From Candidatus Sumerlaeota bacterium (lineage in GTDB: Bacteria; Sumerlaeota; Sumerlaeia; JADFCT01): DNA of 29,485 nt. Both the position numbers and the translations under genes were made by a program. Location of the stretch: assembly GCA_026398575.1 (NCBI GenBank), contig JAPLSP010000047.1, positions 1-29,485 on the forward strand, given 5' to 3'. Below, piece by piece: positions 22,229 through 29,485 of this stretch. Each line of letters starts with the position of its first letter. The stretch's first letter is position 1. The notes under the pieces are model-generated. The model was not told where the DNA came from, ran no database searches, and saw only the letters and a program-made list of their open reading frames with translations.

Positions 22229-22240
22229 CGTCGCACATCA
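22216..22240 (+). promoter_or_regulatory. Operator-like dyad over the blaI -10
   Basis: TGATGTGTG (22216-22224) and CGCACATCA (22232-22240) are inverted repeats matching at 8 of 9 positions with 7 bases between. The position over the -10 suggests repression by BlaI. The half-site differs from the classic TACA/TGTA operators of staphylococcal BlaI/MecI. Confidence 0.6.
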
Positions 22241-22260
22241 ATATGCTGGGAGAGCGATTC

Positions 22261-22644
22261 ATGACGGAATTGAACAAAAACGAGATGGAGGCCATGCGCA
22301 TCCTGTGGCGCGGCGGGGAGCATAAGCCGGCTGAAATCCAGGCGGAGTTCTCATGGAGCATCGAAAACGCCACGCTCCGCTCGGCGCTGGCGGAGCTTGT
22401 GAACCAGGGGCTGGCCGCGCGCGAAAAACAGGGCAAGGCGTTCTTCTACCGTGCCGCAGGCTCTCAGCGCAGCGCATTTTCAAAAATGGCGCAGCGGATG
22501 GCGCACGTCTTCACCGGCGGCTCAACAGCCGGCCTGATCGCGCAGCTCATCCAGAATGAAAAACTCTCCGTTCAGGAGATCGGGGAACTGCGCCGCCTTG
22601 CGGCGCAAAAAACCTCGGGGTCCGGCAAAATGAACCGCAGGTAA
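22261..22644 (+). CDS. blaI: BlaI/MecI-family transcriptional repressor
   Basis: This 127-residue winged-helix protein has the BlaI/MecI/CopY pattern: LNKNEMEAMRILW, then HKPAEIQAEF, the recognition region NATLRSALAELVNQG and the wing AREKQGKAFFYRA, followed by a dimerisation helix region. Such repressors are inactivated when a BlaR1-type membrane peptidase is triggered; that partner follows 120 bases downstream. I start at ATG 22261, preceded by GGGAGAG; an upstream in-frame ATG at 22222 would lie within the promoter -10. Two operator-like dyads precede the gene. The controlled genes, besides blaI-blaR1, cannot be told from here. Confidence 0.88.
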   Translation: MTELNKNEMEAMRILWRGGEHKPAEIQAEFSWSIENATLRSALAELVNQGLAAREKQGKAFFYRAAGSQRSAFSKMAQRMAHVFTGGSTAGLIAQLIQNEKLSVQEIGELRRLAAQKTSGSGKMNRR

Positions 22645-22674
22645 CCGCACCCAAGTAAGTACTCATATTCGATA

Positions 22675-22699
22675 TTGCGATCTCATAAATTGATCGCAA
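22675..22699 (+). promoter_or_regulatory. Inverted repeat between blaI and blaR1
   Basis: TTGCGATC (22675-22682) and GATCGCAA (22692-22699) form a perfect 8-bp stem with a 9-base loop. There is no T run, so it is not a standard terminator. It may stabilise or process the mRNA and so set different levels of repressor and receptor. Confidence 0.5.
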
Positions 22700-22764
22700 A
22701 TTCTCATGCAGAAATACCTCACTGAATTTGTGATTCAGAGCACTAAGAAGAAGGGAGAAGCAAT

Positions 22765-25700
22765 ATGACGGCGCTCCTGAGAAACCTGACGGATTTATCC
22801 CCCATCGCAGCCGTGTTGCTGAAGATGACGGTTCTTCTTGCAGCCGGCTGGATGCTGCACTTCATTCTGCTCCGGCGCAATCCCCGCTGGCGGGCGCTGC
22901 TGTGGCGGATCGTCATGGTTGGCCTGGTCCTGCTGATCCCGGCGCAGTTGCTTCTGCCGCCGTTGGCCATGCCAGTGATCCGGCAATCTCCTCAAGCTGC
23001 GACTTCCCCTCGCGACGCCACAAGCGTTCCTCCGGGCGCCGCTCCCATCCCTCCCATCTCTCCCATTTCTCGCATCTCTCCCATAAAAGCCCCCCCGCCG
23101 CCGGTCGCCGCCACCGCGCAATCGCACGCCATCCCGCAGCAATCGCAAAACCAAACAACTCTGCCGTGGCTTCGCCTGCATTGGGCTTCATGGCTGGCAT
23201 TTGGATGGGCCTTGGTTTCCCTCGCGCTTCTCATCCGGCGCCTTTGCTGTTTCGCGCGCTTGCGGGCTTTGATCCGGCTTGCGCAGCCGGTTCCTGAAGG
23301 TCTCCGGACGATGGCGCAAGATATCGCCGCCAGGCTGGGCATGGCGAAACTGCCGCGCCTGCGCCTGACAACGGCGCTCGTCAGCCCCTTCGCCGCCGGC
23401 GTGTTCCAGCCTGTGATCATGCTGCCGCAAGCGCTGACCGCCGAACGCTCGCAGGAGGATTTGCGGGCGGTCCTAACGCATGAGCTGGCGCATATCCGTT
23501 CGCGCGATCCCCTCTGGATGACGCTGGGGCAGTTGCTTTCCATTCTGCTTTGGTTCCATCCGCTGGCCTGGCGCATCCATCGGGCGCACGCCCTGGCCTG
23601 CGAGGAAGTATGCGACGGCGTCGCAGCGCAACAATCCGGCGGCGCTCCGCTTTATGCGCAAACACTGGCCCGCATCTTCGTTGACCTGGTCGTTGACGCG
23701 CCCCAACCCCTGGGAGTTCCGATCATCCGTCCCAGCGAAATCATGCGCCGCATCAAAATACTGAAGGCCGGTTTGCAGGTCCGTGAACTGCGCCGTTCAT
23801 GGGTGGTTTTGGCGTTTGCCGCGAGTTTGTTCATCCTGGCGGGCCTGGGTTGCTTGAAATTGGCCTATGCCAAGGACGGCGCCGCCGACGCGCAGATTTC
23901 TTCCAAAGAGTTGAATGCGCCGGCAAAACAGGAAGCACTATCAGGAGATCAGCCGACCACGAATTCCACAACCGCTATCGCAACCTCCTCCACGCCAACG
24001 TTCGGAATGATCATCGGCCAGGTATGGATGCCGGACGGCTCGCCCGCCAATGGGGCAACGGTTAACGTCTGCTCCTGGGACGATTGGAGCGGCCCCATCG
24101 CCACGGCGAAAACTGGTTCTGATGGCAGGTTCCAAGTAGCGGCGCCAAAAGGCATGTACTGGTTTCTGACGCGGCTGGGCAATCTGGGCGCCGGGCATCA
24201 TGATTTTGTCTCGATTGACGCGGAGGGCAAGGCCAGCCAAATCGCGAACATCCGCCTGGAACAGGGATGCATCGTCGAAGGCAAAGTAGTGGATACCTCC
24301 ACGAACGCGCCGGTTGCAGGAGCGCGCGTTGTGATGGATGAAGGCGACCGGACCACGACGGACAAAAACGGAGCGTTCAAATTTGAGGGCATCTCACACA
24401 AGGACCATGCGGTGAGAGCCGCCAAGGAAGGAATGTTTTGGCCGGTGGTTTATTTCGACACGACCGGACGCGAGAGAACCGACGTGCTGCTGCAAGTCAA
24501 GCCCGGCGGCACGATCCGCGGCAAGGTGACGAATGATAAAGGCGAACCGATCGCCGGGGCGATTGTAAGCAATCCCAGGTCGGGTTCCATTTGGATTCTG
24601 GGTTTGCAGTGGACGAAGACGGACGCCAAGGGCGAATATTCGGTGGGAGGCTATAATCTGGAGGAGGCCTTTTGGGATATCGGCGTCGAGGCCGGGGGAT
24701 ATGGCCGTCAATCAAAGAACGACATTAAATCCCCGCCAGGGCAGCGCGAAGCGTCGGTGGACTTTCAGCTGGAAGCCGAAGAACATGTTGTGAAAATAGA
24801 TTCCTCCCAAGGCGCCACGGCCAAGGCCGAAGAAGCCAGCGTGCAAAAACTTCGCAAACTCTATGGCCGCGTGACGGACCAGCAGGGAAATCCGGTCCAG
24901 GGCGCATTGGTCGCCTATGGCAGCTCAGAAGCCCATGTTTATTATAAGAGCGCCCAATCGAATGAGAAAGGCGAATATGCCATCAACGGCGTAAGGAGCG
25001 GCGCTGACTTCGTTGTGGCGCAGGGCAACGGACTGGCCCCTTCCATCAGGCAGGCGCCGTCAGGGGGCGACGCCCAGCTGGATTTCAAGCTCGATCCCGG
25101 CCATTGGCTTGAAGGACGCATCGTGGATGATGACGGCAATCCGCTGGCCGGCATTAATATTTCGATAATGCATCGGCGCCCCATGGGCGGCGGACCGTAT
25201 CGTTATCTGCGGCCCAAGGCAGTCACAGACAAAGACGGACACTTTCGCCTGGATAGCCTTCCCGCAGAGACGGTGCTGGCCGATGTCTATGACGAGCATC
25301 ATTCCCGCTTGAGCGATGTTCCGCTGGAGGTTGACCGCAAGGATCACGTGTTGACCATGCGCGGCCCCGGCCAGATTTCGGGAACCGTTCTCCGCGACGA
25401 CAATGGCCAACCCATTCCCAATTTTAAAATCCTCATTGGATACCCGGAACAGCGCGAGCACGGCGACAGACAGTCAGGCTATAACGCCGCCTATGATTCC
25501 ATAGGAGTCAGTTTCAGAACCAGCGATGGAACCTTCACCATTTCGGGAGTAAACACGGGCGATACTCTGCGCGTGATCGCCGAGGCCCCCGGATTCTACC
25601 GTGAAGCGGTGGACCGGGCGGAGGTCAAGCTCATCTCCAGGATGAACTACAAAGATGTGATTATCAACATGTCGCCCAGCGTGGCTTTTTCAGGGATCAT

Positions 25701-26232
25701 CACGGAAGAGGATGGCCAGACCGGGATCGGCGGTGTGACGGTAACGCTGCTGGAAGTTGGCAGAGGGGAAACAAGCGCAAGCTTGTTCTGCTGGACCAAC
25801 CCGGGAGATGATAGCCATCCCATTAAGGCGCAAACGAACGCCAACGGCAGCTTCATCTTCGACAACGTTCCGATAAAGCAGGGCGCGGTATTGCTGGAAA
25901 AGAAGGGCTATGGCCGTCTGCGATTGACGAATGTCGCTTTCACCCAGCCGCTCAAAGCGCAGATGCCCAAAGGCGCCGTTCTACGGGGAACGCTCCTTGA
26001 TCCATCGGGCAAGCCTCGCGCCGGCGTACAGCTCGAAGCCATTTTGGAGCCAAATATTTCATTCGGTTCTGCCACCACCGACGCGGAAGGACGGTTTTCT
26101 TTTGTGGACCTTCCCCCCGGAAACTATGAGCTTGACGAATACGATGGCGGCCCATTCAGGTGCTTCCATCATGCCATTCATCACACCACGCTCTCGGCCG
26201 GTCAAGTCTATACCGTGGATTGGAAGAAATGA
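22765..26232 (+). CDS. BlaR1-like M56 peptidase fused to carboxypeptidase-regulatory-like repeats
   Basis: This 1155-residue membrane protein starts with BlaR1-type spans (residues 15-70 and 140-158), the zinc peptidase motif HELAH (239-243) with E280 in ACEEVCD as third ligand, and a span at 346-369. BlaR1 proteins cleave or inactivate the BlaI repressor. Instead of a penicillin-binding sensor, the outer part (about 412-1155) is a chain of roughly eight beta-sandwich modules of the G.V.D..G.PVAGA.V type (CarboxypepD_reg-like). The linker at 80-115 contains a PISPISRISPI repeat encoded by a 9-bp tandem repeat. GAAGGGAGAAG lies before the start. It forms an operon with blaI. The signal sensed is unknown. 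Confidence 0.88.
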   Translation: MTALLRNLTDLSPIAAVLLKMTVLLAAGWMLHFILLRRNPRWRALLWRIVMVGLVLLIPAQLLLPPLAMPVIRQSPQAATSPRDATSVPPGAAPIPPISPISRISPIKAPPPPVAATAQSHAIPQQSQNQTTLPWLRLHWASWLAFGWALVSLALLIRRLCCFARLRALIRLAQPVPEGLRTMAQDIAARLGMAKLPRLRLTTALVSPFAAGVFQPVIMLPQALTAERSQEDLRAVLTHELAHIRSRDPLWMTLGQLLSILLWFHPLAWRIHRAHALACEEVCDGVAAQQSGGAPLYAQTLARIFVDLVVDAPQPLGVPIIRPSEIMRRIKILKAGLQVRELRRSWVVLAFAASLFILAGLGCLKLAYAKDGAADAQISSKELNAPAKQEALSGDQPTTNSTTAIATSSTPTFGMIIGQVWMPDGSPANGATVNVCSWDDWSGPIATAKTGSDGRFQVAAPKGMYWFLTRLGNLGAGHHDFVSIDAEGKASQIANIRLEQGCIVEGKVVDTSTNAPVAGARVVMDEGDRTTTDKNGAFKFEGISHKDHAVRAAKEGMFWPVVYFDTTGRERTDVLLQVKPGGTIRGKVTNDKGEPIAGAIVSNPRSGSIWILGLQWTKTDAKGEYSVGGYNLEEAFWDIGVEAGGYGRQSKNDIKSPPGQREASVDFQLEAEEHVVKIDSSQGATAKAEEASVQKLRKLYGRVTDQQGNPVQGALVAYGSSEAHVYYKSAQSNEKGEYAINGVRSGADFVVAQGNGLAPSIRQAPSGGDAQLDFKLDPGHWLEGRIVDDDGNPLAGINISIMHRRPMGGGPYRYLRPKAVTDKDGHFRLDSLPAETVLADVYDEHHSRLSDVPLEVDRKDHVLTMRGPGQISGTVLRDDNGQPIPNFKILIGYPEQREHGDRQSGYNAAYDSIGVSFRTSDGTFTISGVNTGDTLRVIAEAPGFYREAVDRAEVKLISRMNYKDVIINMSPSVAFSGIITEEDGQTGIGGVTVTLLEVGRGETSASLFCWTNPGDDSHPIKAQTNANGSFIFDNVPIKQGAVLLEKKGYGRLRLTNVAFTQPLKAQMPKGAVLRGTLLDPSGKPRAGVQLEAILEPNISFGSATTDAEGRFSFVDLPPGNYELDEYDGGPFRCFHHAIHHTTLSAGQVYTVDWKK
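23044..23084 (+). repeat. 9-bp in-frame repeat CCCATnnnT within blaR1
   Basis: Five CCCAT units (one CGCAT) at exact 9-bp spacing, starting at 23044, 23053, 23062, 23071 and 23080. They encode the Pro-Ile-Ser/Pro tract of the extramembrane linker. A related 9-bp array is at 27084-27115. Confidence 0.75.
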
Positions 26233-26291
26233 GGCGAAGTGATCTGAGCTATAAATCCAGTGAGGTATTCTTGCCTAAAGGACGAAAGCAA

Positions 26292-26323
26292 TGCGCTCAG
26301 GACTGGCGCCGCTTCTGAGCGCA
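26292..26323. terminator. Hairpin between convergent genes
   Basis: TGCGCTCAG (26292-26300) and CTGAGCGCA (26315-26323) form a perfect 9-bp stem with a 14-base loop, placed between the convergent blaR1-like and racemase genes. It could stop transcription from both sides, but no T run follows on either strand. Confidence 0.45.
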
Positions 26324-26347
26324 GTGATTGAGATTCCGTCAAAATAA

Positions 26348-27121
26348 TCAGCGCTTGCTTCGCCGCGAAGCGCCCGGTTCGCCCTCAGACAGGGCGTAGT
26401 TCAACGCCGCCCGCGCCAGCAGGCGCGTTGAGTCGAGCGTGGGCAAAGGGCAATCGTCCGGATTCACCAGCAGTGGAATCTCCGTGCATCCAAGCACAAC
26501 CGCATCGCATCCTCGCGCTTTGAGGCGCCCGATGACTTCGTTGAAATAGGCGCGCGACGGCTCGGTGAATAGGCCGTTGACGAGCTCCTTGAAAATGATC
26601 GAATCAATTTTCTCGCGGTCCGCCTCTTCGGGAATCGCGCAGGCGATGCCGAATCTCTTCATTGCTTCCGGATAGACCGGTCCCGTCATCAGGTACTTTG
26701 TTCCCAGGATGCCCAAGCAGCGGAATCCGCGCCGTTGGGCCTCGGCTGCGACAGTTTCGGCGATGTGAAGCCAGGGGATTGGCGAATCCGAAACCGCCAG
26801 ATCGAAAGCCTGATGAATCGTGTTGTCGGGGCAGATGGCGAATTCCGCGCCGATAGCAGCCAGCTTGCGCGCAGACGACAGCATCAGTTTCGCAACTTCC
26901 TTCCAATTGCCCGAACGGATGTGCTCCATATACTCAGCCAGAGGATGCGTGTGCATCGTCACTTCCGGGTGCCGATGCTCGCCCATGAGCGCCGGCGCTT
27001 CGGCGCAGAGCGTCCGATAGCAAAGCGCGGCGCCTTCCGCGCTGCACGCTACTATTCCGATGTGTTTGGGCTTGGGTTCATTCATGGGAGTTATGGGAAT
27101 TATGGGACTTATGGGGCTCAT
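26348..27121 (-). CDS. Aspartate/glutamate racemase-family protein
   Basis: This 257-residue protein has the Asp/Glu racemase fold pattern: HIGIVACSAEGAALCY, then GAEFAICPDNTIH and the second-half VVLGCTEIPLLV (C212). Normal two-cysteine members have PCNTxH; here the first cysteine position is Asp (D99 in DNT) with a Cys two residues earlier, so the reaction may be one-sided or different, as in other single-Cys subfamilies. The N-terminal MSPISPIIPITP is encoded by a 9-bp repeat; ATG 27085 is an alternative start. It begins 11 bases after the metal exporter gene, so they share a transcript. Substrate is not known. Confidence 0.82.
   Translation of the reverse strand: MSPISPIIPITPMNEPKPKHIGIVACSAEGAALCYRTLCAEAPALMGEHRHPEVTMHTHPLAEYMEHIRSGNWKEVAKLMLSSARKLAAIGAEFAICPDNTIHQAFDLAVSDSPIPWLHIAETVAAEAQRRGFRCLGILGTKYLMTGPVYPEAMKRFGIACAIPEEADREKIDSIIFKELVNGLFTEPSRAYFNEVIGRLKARGCDAVVLGCTEIPLLVNPDDCPLPTLDSTRLLARAALNYALSEGEPGASRRSKR
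27084..27115 (-). repeat. 9-bp repeat at the racemase N-terminus
   Basis: ATGGG units (CCCAT on the coding strand) at 27084, 27093, 27102 and 27111, exactly 9 bp apart. They encode SPISPIIPITP if the upstream ATG is used, or lie before the start if ATG 27085 is used. Confidence 0.7.
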
Positions 27122-27132
27122 GAGACCTATTA

Positions 27133-28197
27133 TCAGAGTTGAGCGGGAAGGCGTCCAGCGAGATTGGCTTGGCGGCGATGAATCTCGACCACGATGTGCG
27201 CCAGAGATTGATGAGACGCCAGCAGCGCTTTATATTCCTCCGCTGTCCTGGGCTGATTCGCCACAATCGCAAGAATACATGCATACTTCCTGCGGCCTAC
27301 GCGCCACAAGTGCAAATCGCTGATGCGCGCGTCGCCGCCGCTTTCTATCGCGCGCCTGATCTCTTCGACCAAGGGCGCATCCATCTCCCTATCCAGCAAA
27401 ACACTGCTCGTGTCGCGAATCAGCCCATAGGACCAGCAGGCGATCATCACAGAACCCACAAGGCCTATCGCCGGATCGAGCCAGGACAACCCCAGAAAAT
27501 ATCCACCCATTAAAGCGCCAATCGCCAACACCGAAGTCGCGGCATCAGCGATCACATGCAGGTAAGCAGCTCTCAGATTAAGGTCTTTATGCCTGCCATG
27601 ATCTTCATGCCCATGTTCATGTCCATGCTCATGTCCGTGTTCATGTCCATGTTCATGTCCATGTTCTTGTCCGTGTTCTTGTCCGTGCTCGCGTCCGTGT
27701 TCTTGTCCGTGTTCTTGTCCGTGTTCGTGTCCGTGTTCATGCCCGCTATCTTTGAGCAAGAGAGCGCAAACCAGATTCACGATCAATCCTATGGCGGCGA
27801 CCGCCAGCGCCTGGCCGTATTGAATTTCAAGGGGCCTGAAAAATCTTGTTGTTGATTCGAAGGCGACATAGAGCGCCACCATGCCCAGGATGATGGCGCT
27901 GGCAAAGCCACCCAGGATTTCAATTTTCCACGTTCCAAACGCGAAGCGGGCGTCGGAGGCATAGCGCCGGGCTAGCCGGTAAGAAATCGCGGTTATTGCA
28001 AGAGCGGATGCGTGCGTGCTCATGTGCCATCCGTCCGCGAGCAACGCCATCGAGTGATAGGCCAGGCCGGCGATGATCTCCACAATCATCATGGCAGCGG
28101 TGATCAGGACAACGATCCACGTGTTCCTTTCGCCTTCAGGATTTCCTGTATCGAACACATGTCCGTGTTTCCAGGGAGAAATATCCTCATGATGCAT
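27133..28197 (-). CDS. dmeF: DmeF-type cation diffusion facilitator with His-rich repeat
   Basis: This 354-residue metal exporter of the CDF family has six spans. Span 2 carries ALLADGWHMSTH, the DmeF-like variant with His in place of the last Asp, and span 5 has HVIADAATS. DmeF-like CDFs export divalent metals such as Co2+ and Ni2+ by proton antiport. The loop between spans 4 and 5 is a chain of about 11 GxEH units (x = H, Q or R), a likely metal-binding loop, encoded by a 12-bp tandem repeat. AGGAA precedes the start, overlapping the sialidase stop region. It lies between the sialidase-like and racemase genes in one operon. Metal choice is inferred. Confidence 0.88.
   Translation of the reverse strand: MHHEDISPWKHGHVFDTGNPEGERNTWIVVLITAAMMIVEIIAGLAYHSMALLADGWHMSTHASALAITAISYRLARRYASDARFAFGTWKIEILGGFASAIILGMVALYVAFESTTRFFRPLEIQYGQALAVAAIGLIVNLVCALLLKDSGHEHGHEHGQEHGQEHGREHGQEHGQEHGHEHGHEHGHEHGHEHGHEDHGRHKDLNLRAAYLHVIADAATSVLAIGALMGGYFLGLSWLDPAIGLVGSVMIACWSYGLIRDTSSVLLDREMDAPLVEEIRRAIESGGDARISDLHLWRVGRRKYACILAIVANQPRTAEEYKALLASHQSLAHIVVEIHRRQANLAGRLPAQL
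27604..27742 (-). repeat. 12-bp coding repeat for the GxEH loop
   Basis: About 11.5 copies of a 12-bp unit (plus strand GTGTTCATGTCC and variants). Most variation is at one position, changing His to Gln, plus one Arg. Units at both ends are His type and the middle ones Gln type, consistent with expansion by unit duplication. Confidence 0.85.
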
Positions 28198-28206
28198 GGC
28201 GGGTTC

Positions 28207-29322
28207 CTATTTCAGCCCTCTCAGTCTTTCGTCAATCTCCGCGAGTTTGAATCGAACGCTGACGACGGAATTTTTCTCCGGGCCGGGCTTGTACTTGACA
28301 TAGGTCGTGGCGATAAAGGTTCCATCGGCGAGCAACTCCAGACCCGGATAGCCGCAGTCGGAAGATGGCGCGCCGGTGTTGCTGTATTGATGCAGCATCT
28401 TGATCCGGCACTGTCCCGGCTTGCCTTGGAGGATGTCCGCGTACGTTCCAACCCATGCGACGAAGCTTCCCTTGGATGGGCTGGCGGGCGCCATGTCGCG
28501 GAAACAAACCACGAGCCTTCCATCGGCGGCATAGCGCGCCTTGTGGCGGTCGCCGGTCAGGCCCCACGGCGTCTCCGTCATCTTCGACCAGGTCGAACCT
28601 TCGTCATCGGAAACCATCATCAGCGAGTTGCCCTTGCGCAGATTTTCCCGCATCAGGCAGAGCAACTGTTTTCCATCCGGAGAGCGGATCACTTCAGGCT
28701 CGCATGGCGAACGCTCCGCAAGCCCCCCGGCCGGGATCGGCGCGTCCCACGTCAGGCCGCCATCTTTCGAGATGGATTGCCAGATCTTCAGCGGCGCCTT
28801 GTCGCGGTTATCCGGCCCTCGGTGATACATTCCGAGATAGTCGCCGTTCTTCAATTTGGTGACGCTGGAGAACGCCATGACGCACGGCATGTTCAGGCTT
28901 CGGACCTTCGACCACGTCTTGCCGCCGTCCTCGCTGAAGGTCTGGGACATATTCGGACGGGCGGAAAAAACCATCAGGCGTTGCTTCCCATCCCGTCCAT
29001 CCAACAGATAGATGCTGGGGCAGTTCTTCGTGTCCTTCCAATCCTCGGGCGTTTCCATCGCGGTCCACGTCAGCCCGGAGTCCGTGCTTTTCGCCATTGG
29101 TCCGCAAGGCCCGCCGTGGCCGATCGTCCAGACACAAAACATCGTCTTGCCATCGGGCATCAACACGGTGGTCGGATGCCCCTGATAAATACGATCCGTG
29201 CCCGCGGCAATAACCACCTGCCGGCCCGTCTCGCTCGAAATATCCACCAAAGGCAAGGTGTCCGCAGCGCCGCCGCAGAAAGGAATCGCCAGCAGCAATA
29301 CCGTCATCCAATGAATTCGCAT
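28207..29322 (-). CDS. Sialidase-like BNR-repeat exported protein
   Basis: This 371-residue protein has a signal peptide (MRIHWMTVLLLAIPF, cleavage near GGAA) and a beta-propeller with four Asp boxes: STDSGLTW (79-86), SEDGGKTW (130-137), SKDGGLTW (185-192) and SDDEGSTW (238-245). Arg-containing blocks MRENLRKG, KARYAADGRLVVCFRD and a GYPGLELLADG block fit the exo-alpha-sialidase family. It probably cleaves or binds sugars outside the cytoplasm; true sialidase activity is not certain. It starts 3 bases after the stop of an unknown gene and is followed 9 bases later by dmeF, so it lies in an operon. Confidence 0.87.
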   Translation of the reverse strand: MRIHWMTVLLLAIPFCGGAADTLPLVDISSETGRQVVIAAGTDRIYQGHPTTVLMPDGKTMFCVWTIGHGGPCGPMAKSTDSGLTWTAMETPEDWKDTKNCPSIYLLDGRDGKQRLMVFSARPNMSQTFSEDGGKTWSKVRSLNMPCVMAFSSVTKLKNGDYLGMYHRGPDNRDKAPLKIWQSISKDGGLTWDAPIPAGGLAERSPCEPEVIRSPDGKQLLCLMRENLRKGNSLMMVSDDEGSTWSKMTETPWGLTGDRHKARYAADGRLVVCFRDMAPASPSKGSFVAWVGTYADILQGKPGQCRIKMLHQYSNTGAPSSDCGYPGLELLADGTFIATTYVKYKPGPEKNSVVSVRFKLAEIDERLRGLK

Positions 29323-29325
29323 AAT

Positions 29326-29485
29326 TCATTGCCCACCCTTCCGGATTTTGTCGGCAATTTTGCGCATTTCTTCTGCGGTTGGCTTTTGGCCTCGCAAAGT
29401 GCGAAAGAAAGCCGGAAGGGCCTTAACAAGCGCTTCGTTCTCCATGATGTCTGACGGCATCATGCCTTGGTCCACTGCGGCCAGG
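29326..29485 (-). CDS. 3' end of an unknown gene, cut by window edge
   Basis: The frame is open from the window edge to TGA at 29328-29326, giving the last 52 residues of a protein: an acidic helix-rich tail including MENEALVKALPAFFRTL and TAEEMRKIADKIRKGGQ. The stop lies 3 bases before the sialidase-like start, so the two are co-transcribed. I do not recognise the family from this fragment. Confidence 0.6.
   Translation of the reverse strand, partial: LAAVDQGMMPSDIMENEALVKALPAFFRTLRGQKPTAEEMRKIADKIRKGGQ

Noticed and set aside
27604..27742. CRISPR array
   Set aside because: Units are contiguous 12-mers without spacers and lie in a coding frame.
27556..27855. Plus-strand FMSMFMSVF repeat protein
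   Set aside because: Reverse reading of the 12-bp repeat that encodes the GxEH loop of the metal exporter.
28012..29454. 480-codon plus-strand open frame opposite the sialidase-like gene
   Set aside because: Antisense shadow; the minus strand has signal peptide and four Asp boxes.

Overview
The window reads as a chromosomal stretch of a moderately GC-rich, Gram-negative-type bacterium. It has lipoprotein and Sec signals, a periplasmic-type PQQ-repeat propeller, a succinylase-type dapD and strong purine-rich ribosome binding sites. Pseudopilin-derived paralogues with an ALEAYxxDxxAYPP core, an M56/BlaR1 peptidase fused to many carboxypeptidase-regulatory-like domains, and a stand-alone ahbC-like radical SAM gene suggest a member of, or neighbour to, the Planctomycetes/Verrucomicrobia/Lentisphaerae group, or a candidate phylum such as Sumerlaeota or Hydrogenedentota. 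This taxonomic guess is inference only. No rRNA, tRNA, CRISPR array, transposase or replication origin was seen.

Layout, left part (0-8.5 kb): a secreted protein of unknown function (minus strand); a coupled DUF2157 / GDYXXLXY membrane pair; a toxin-antitoxin-like group (minimal nucleotidyltransferase, hicB, hicA) overlapping a lipoprotein gene; two tiny coupled genes, the first apparently out of frame at an A6 tract; an ahbC-like radical SAM/SPASM gene; and a repeat-rich spacer leading into a small DUF4870-like membrane protein and RNase J.

Middle part (10.3-15.9 kb): three tandem pseudopilin-derived genes without a prepilin leader, separated by TTCA-loop hairpin repeats and a duplicated promoter module; a PQQ-like beta-propeller protein; two paralogous lipoproteins; and a scrap zone with a relic of a topoisomerase-type zinc ribbon, an antitoxin followed by a truncated RelE-like toxin, and a DUF433 gene.

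Right part (15.9-29.5 kb): a minus-strand operon rloA-rloB-comM-zinc ribbon, in which an AbiL/RloAB-type putative phage defence pair is translationally coupled to the transformation helicase comM; dapD coupled to a MATE exporter; a divergent blaI-blaR1 operon with two equally spaced operator-like dyads; and a minus-strand operon of an unknown protein (cut by the window edge), a sialidase-like BNR protein, a DmeF-type metal exporter with a long His-rich repeat, and an Asp/Glu racemase-family protein.

The most distinctive features are the defence-competence operon, the TTCA-hairpin elements and several families of 7-14 bp tandem repeats that supply coding sequence, stop codons or spacers.
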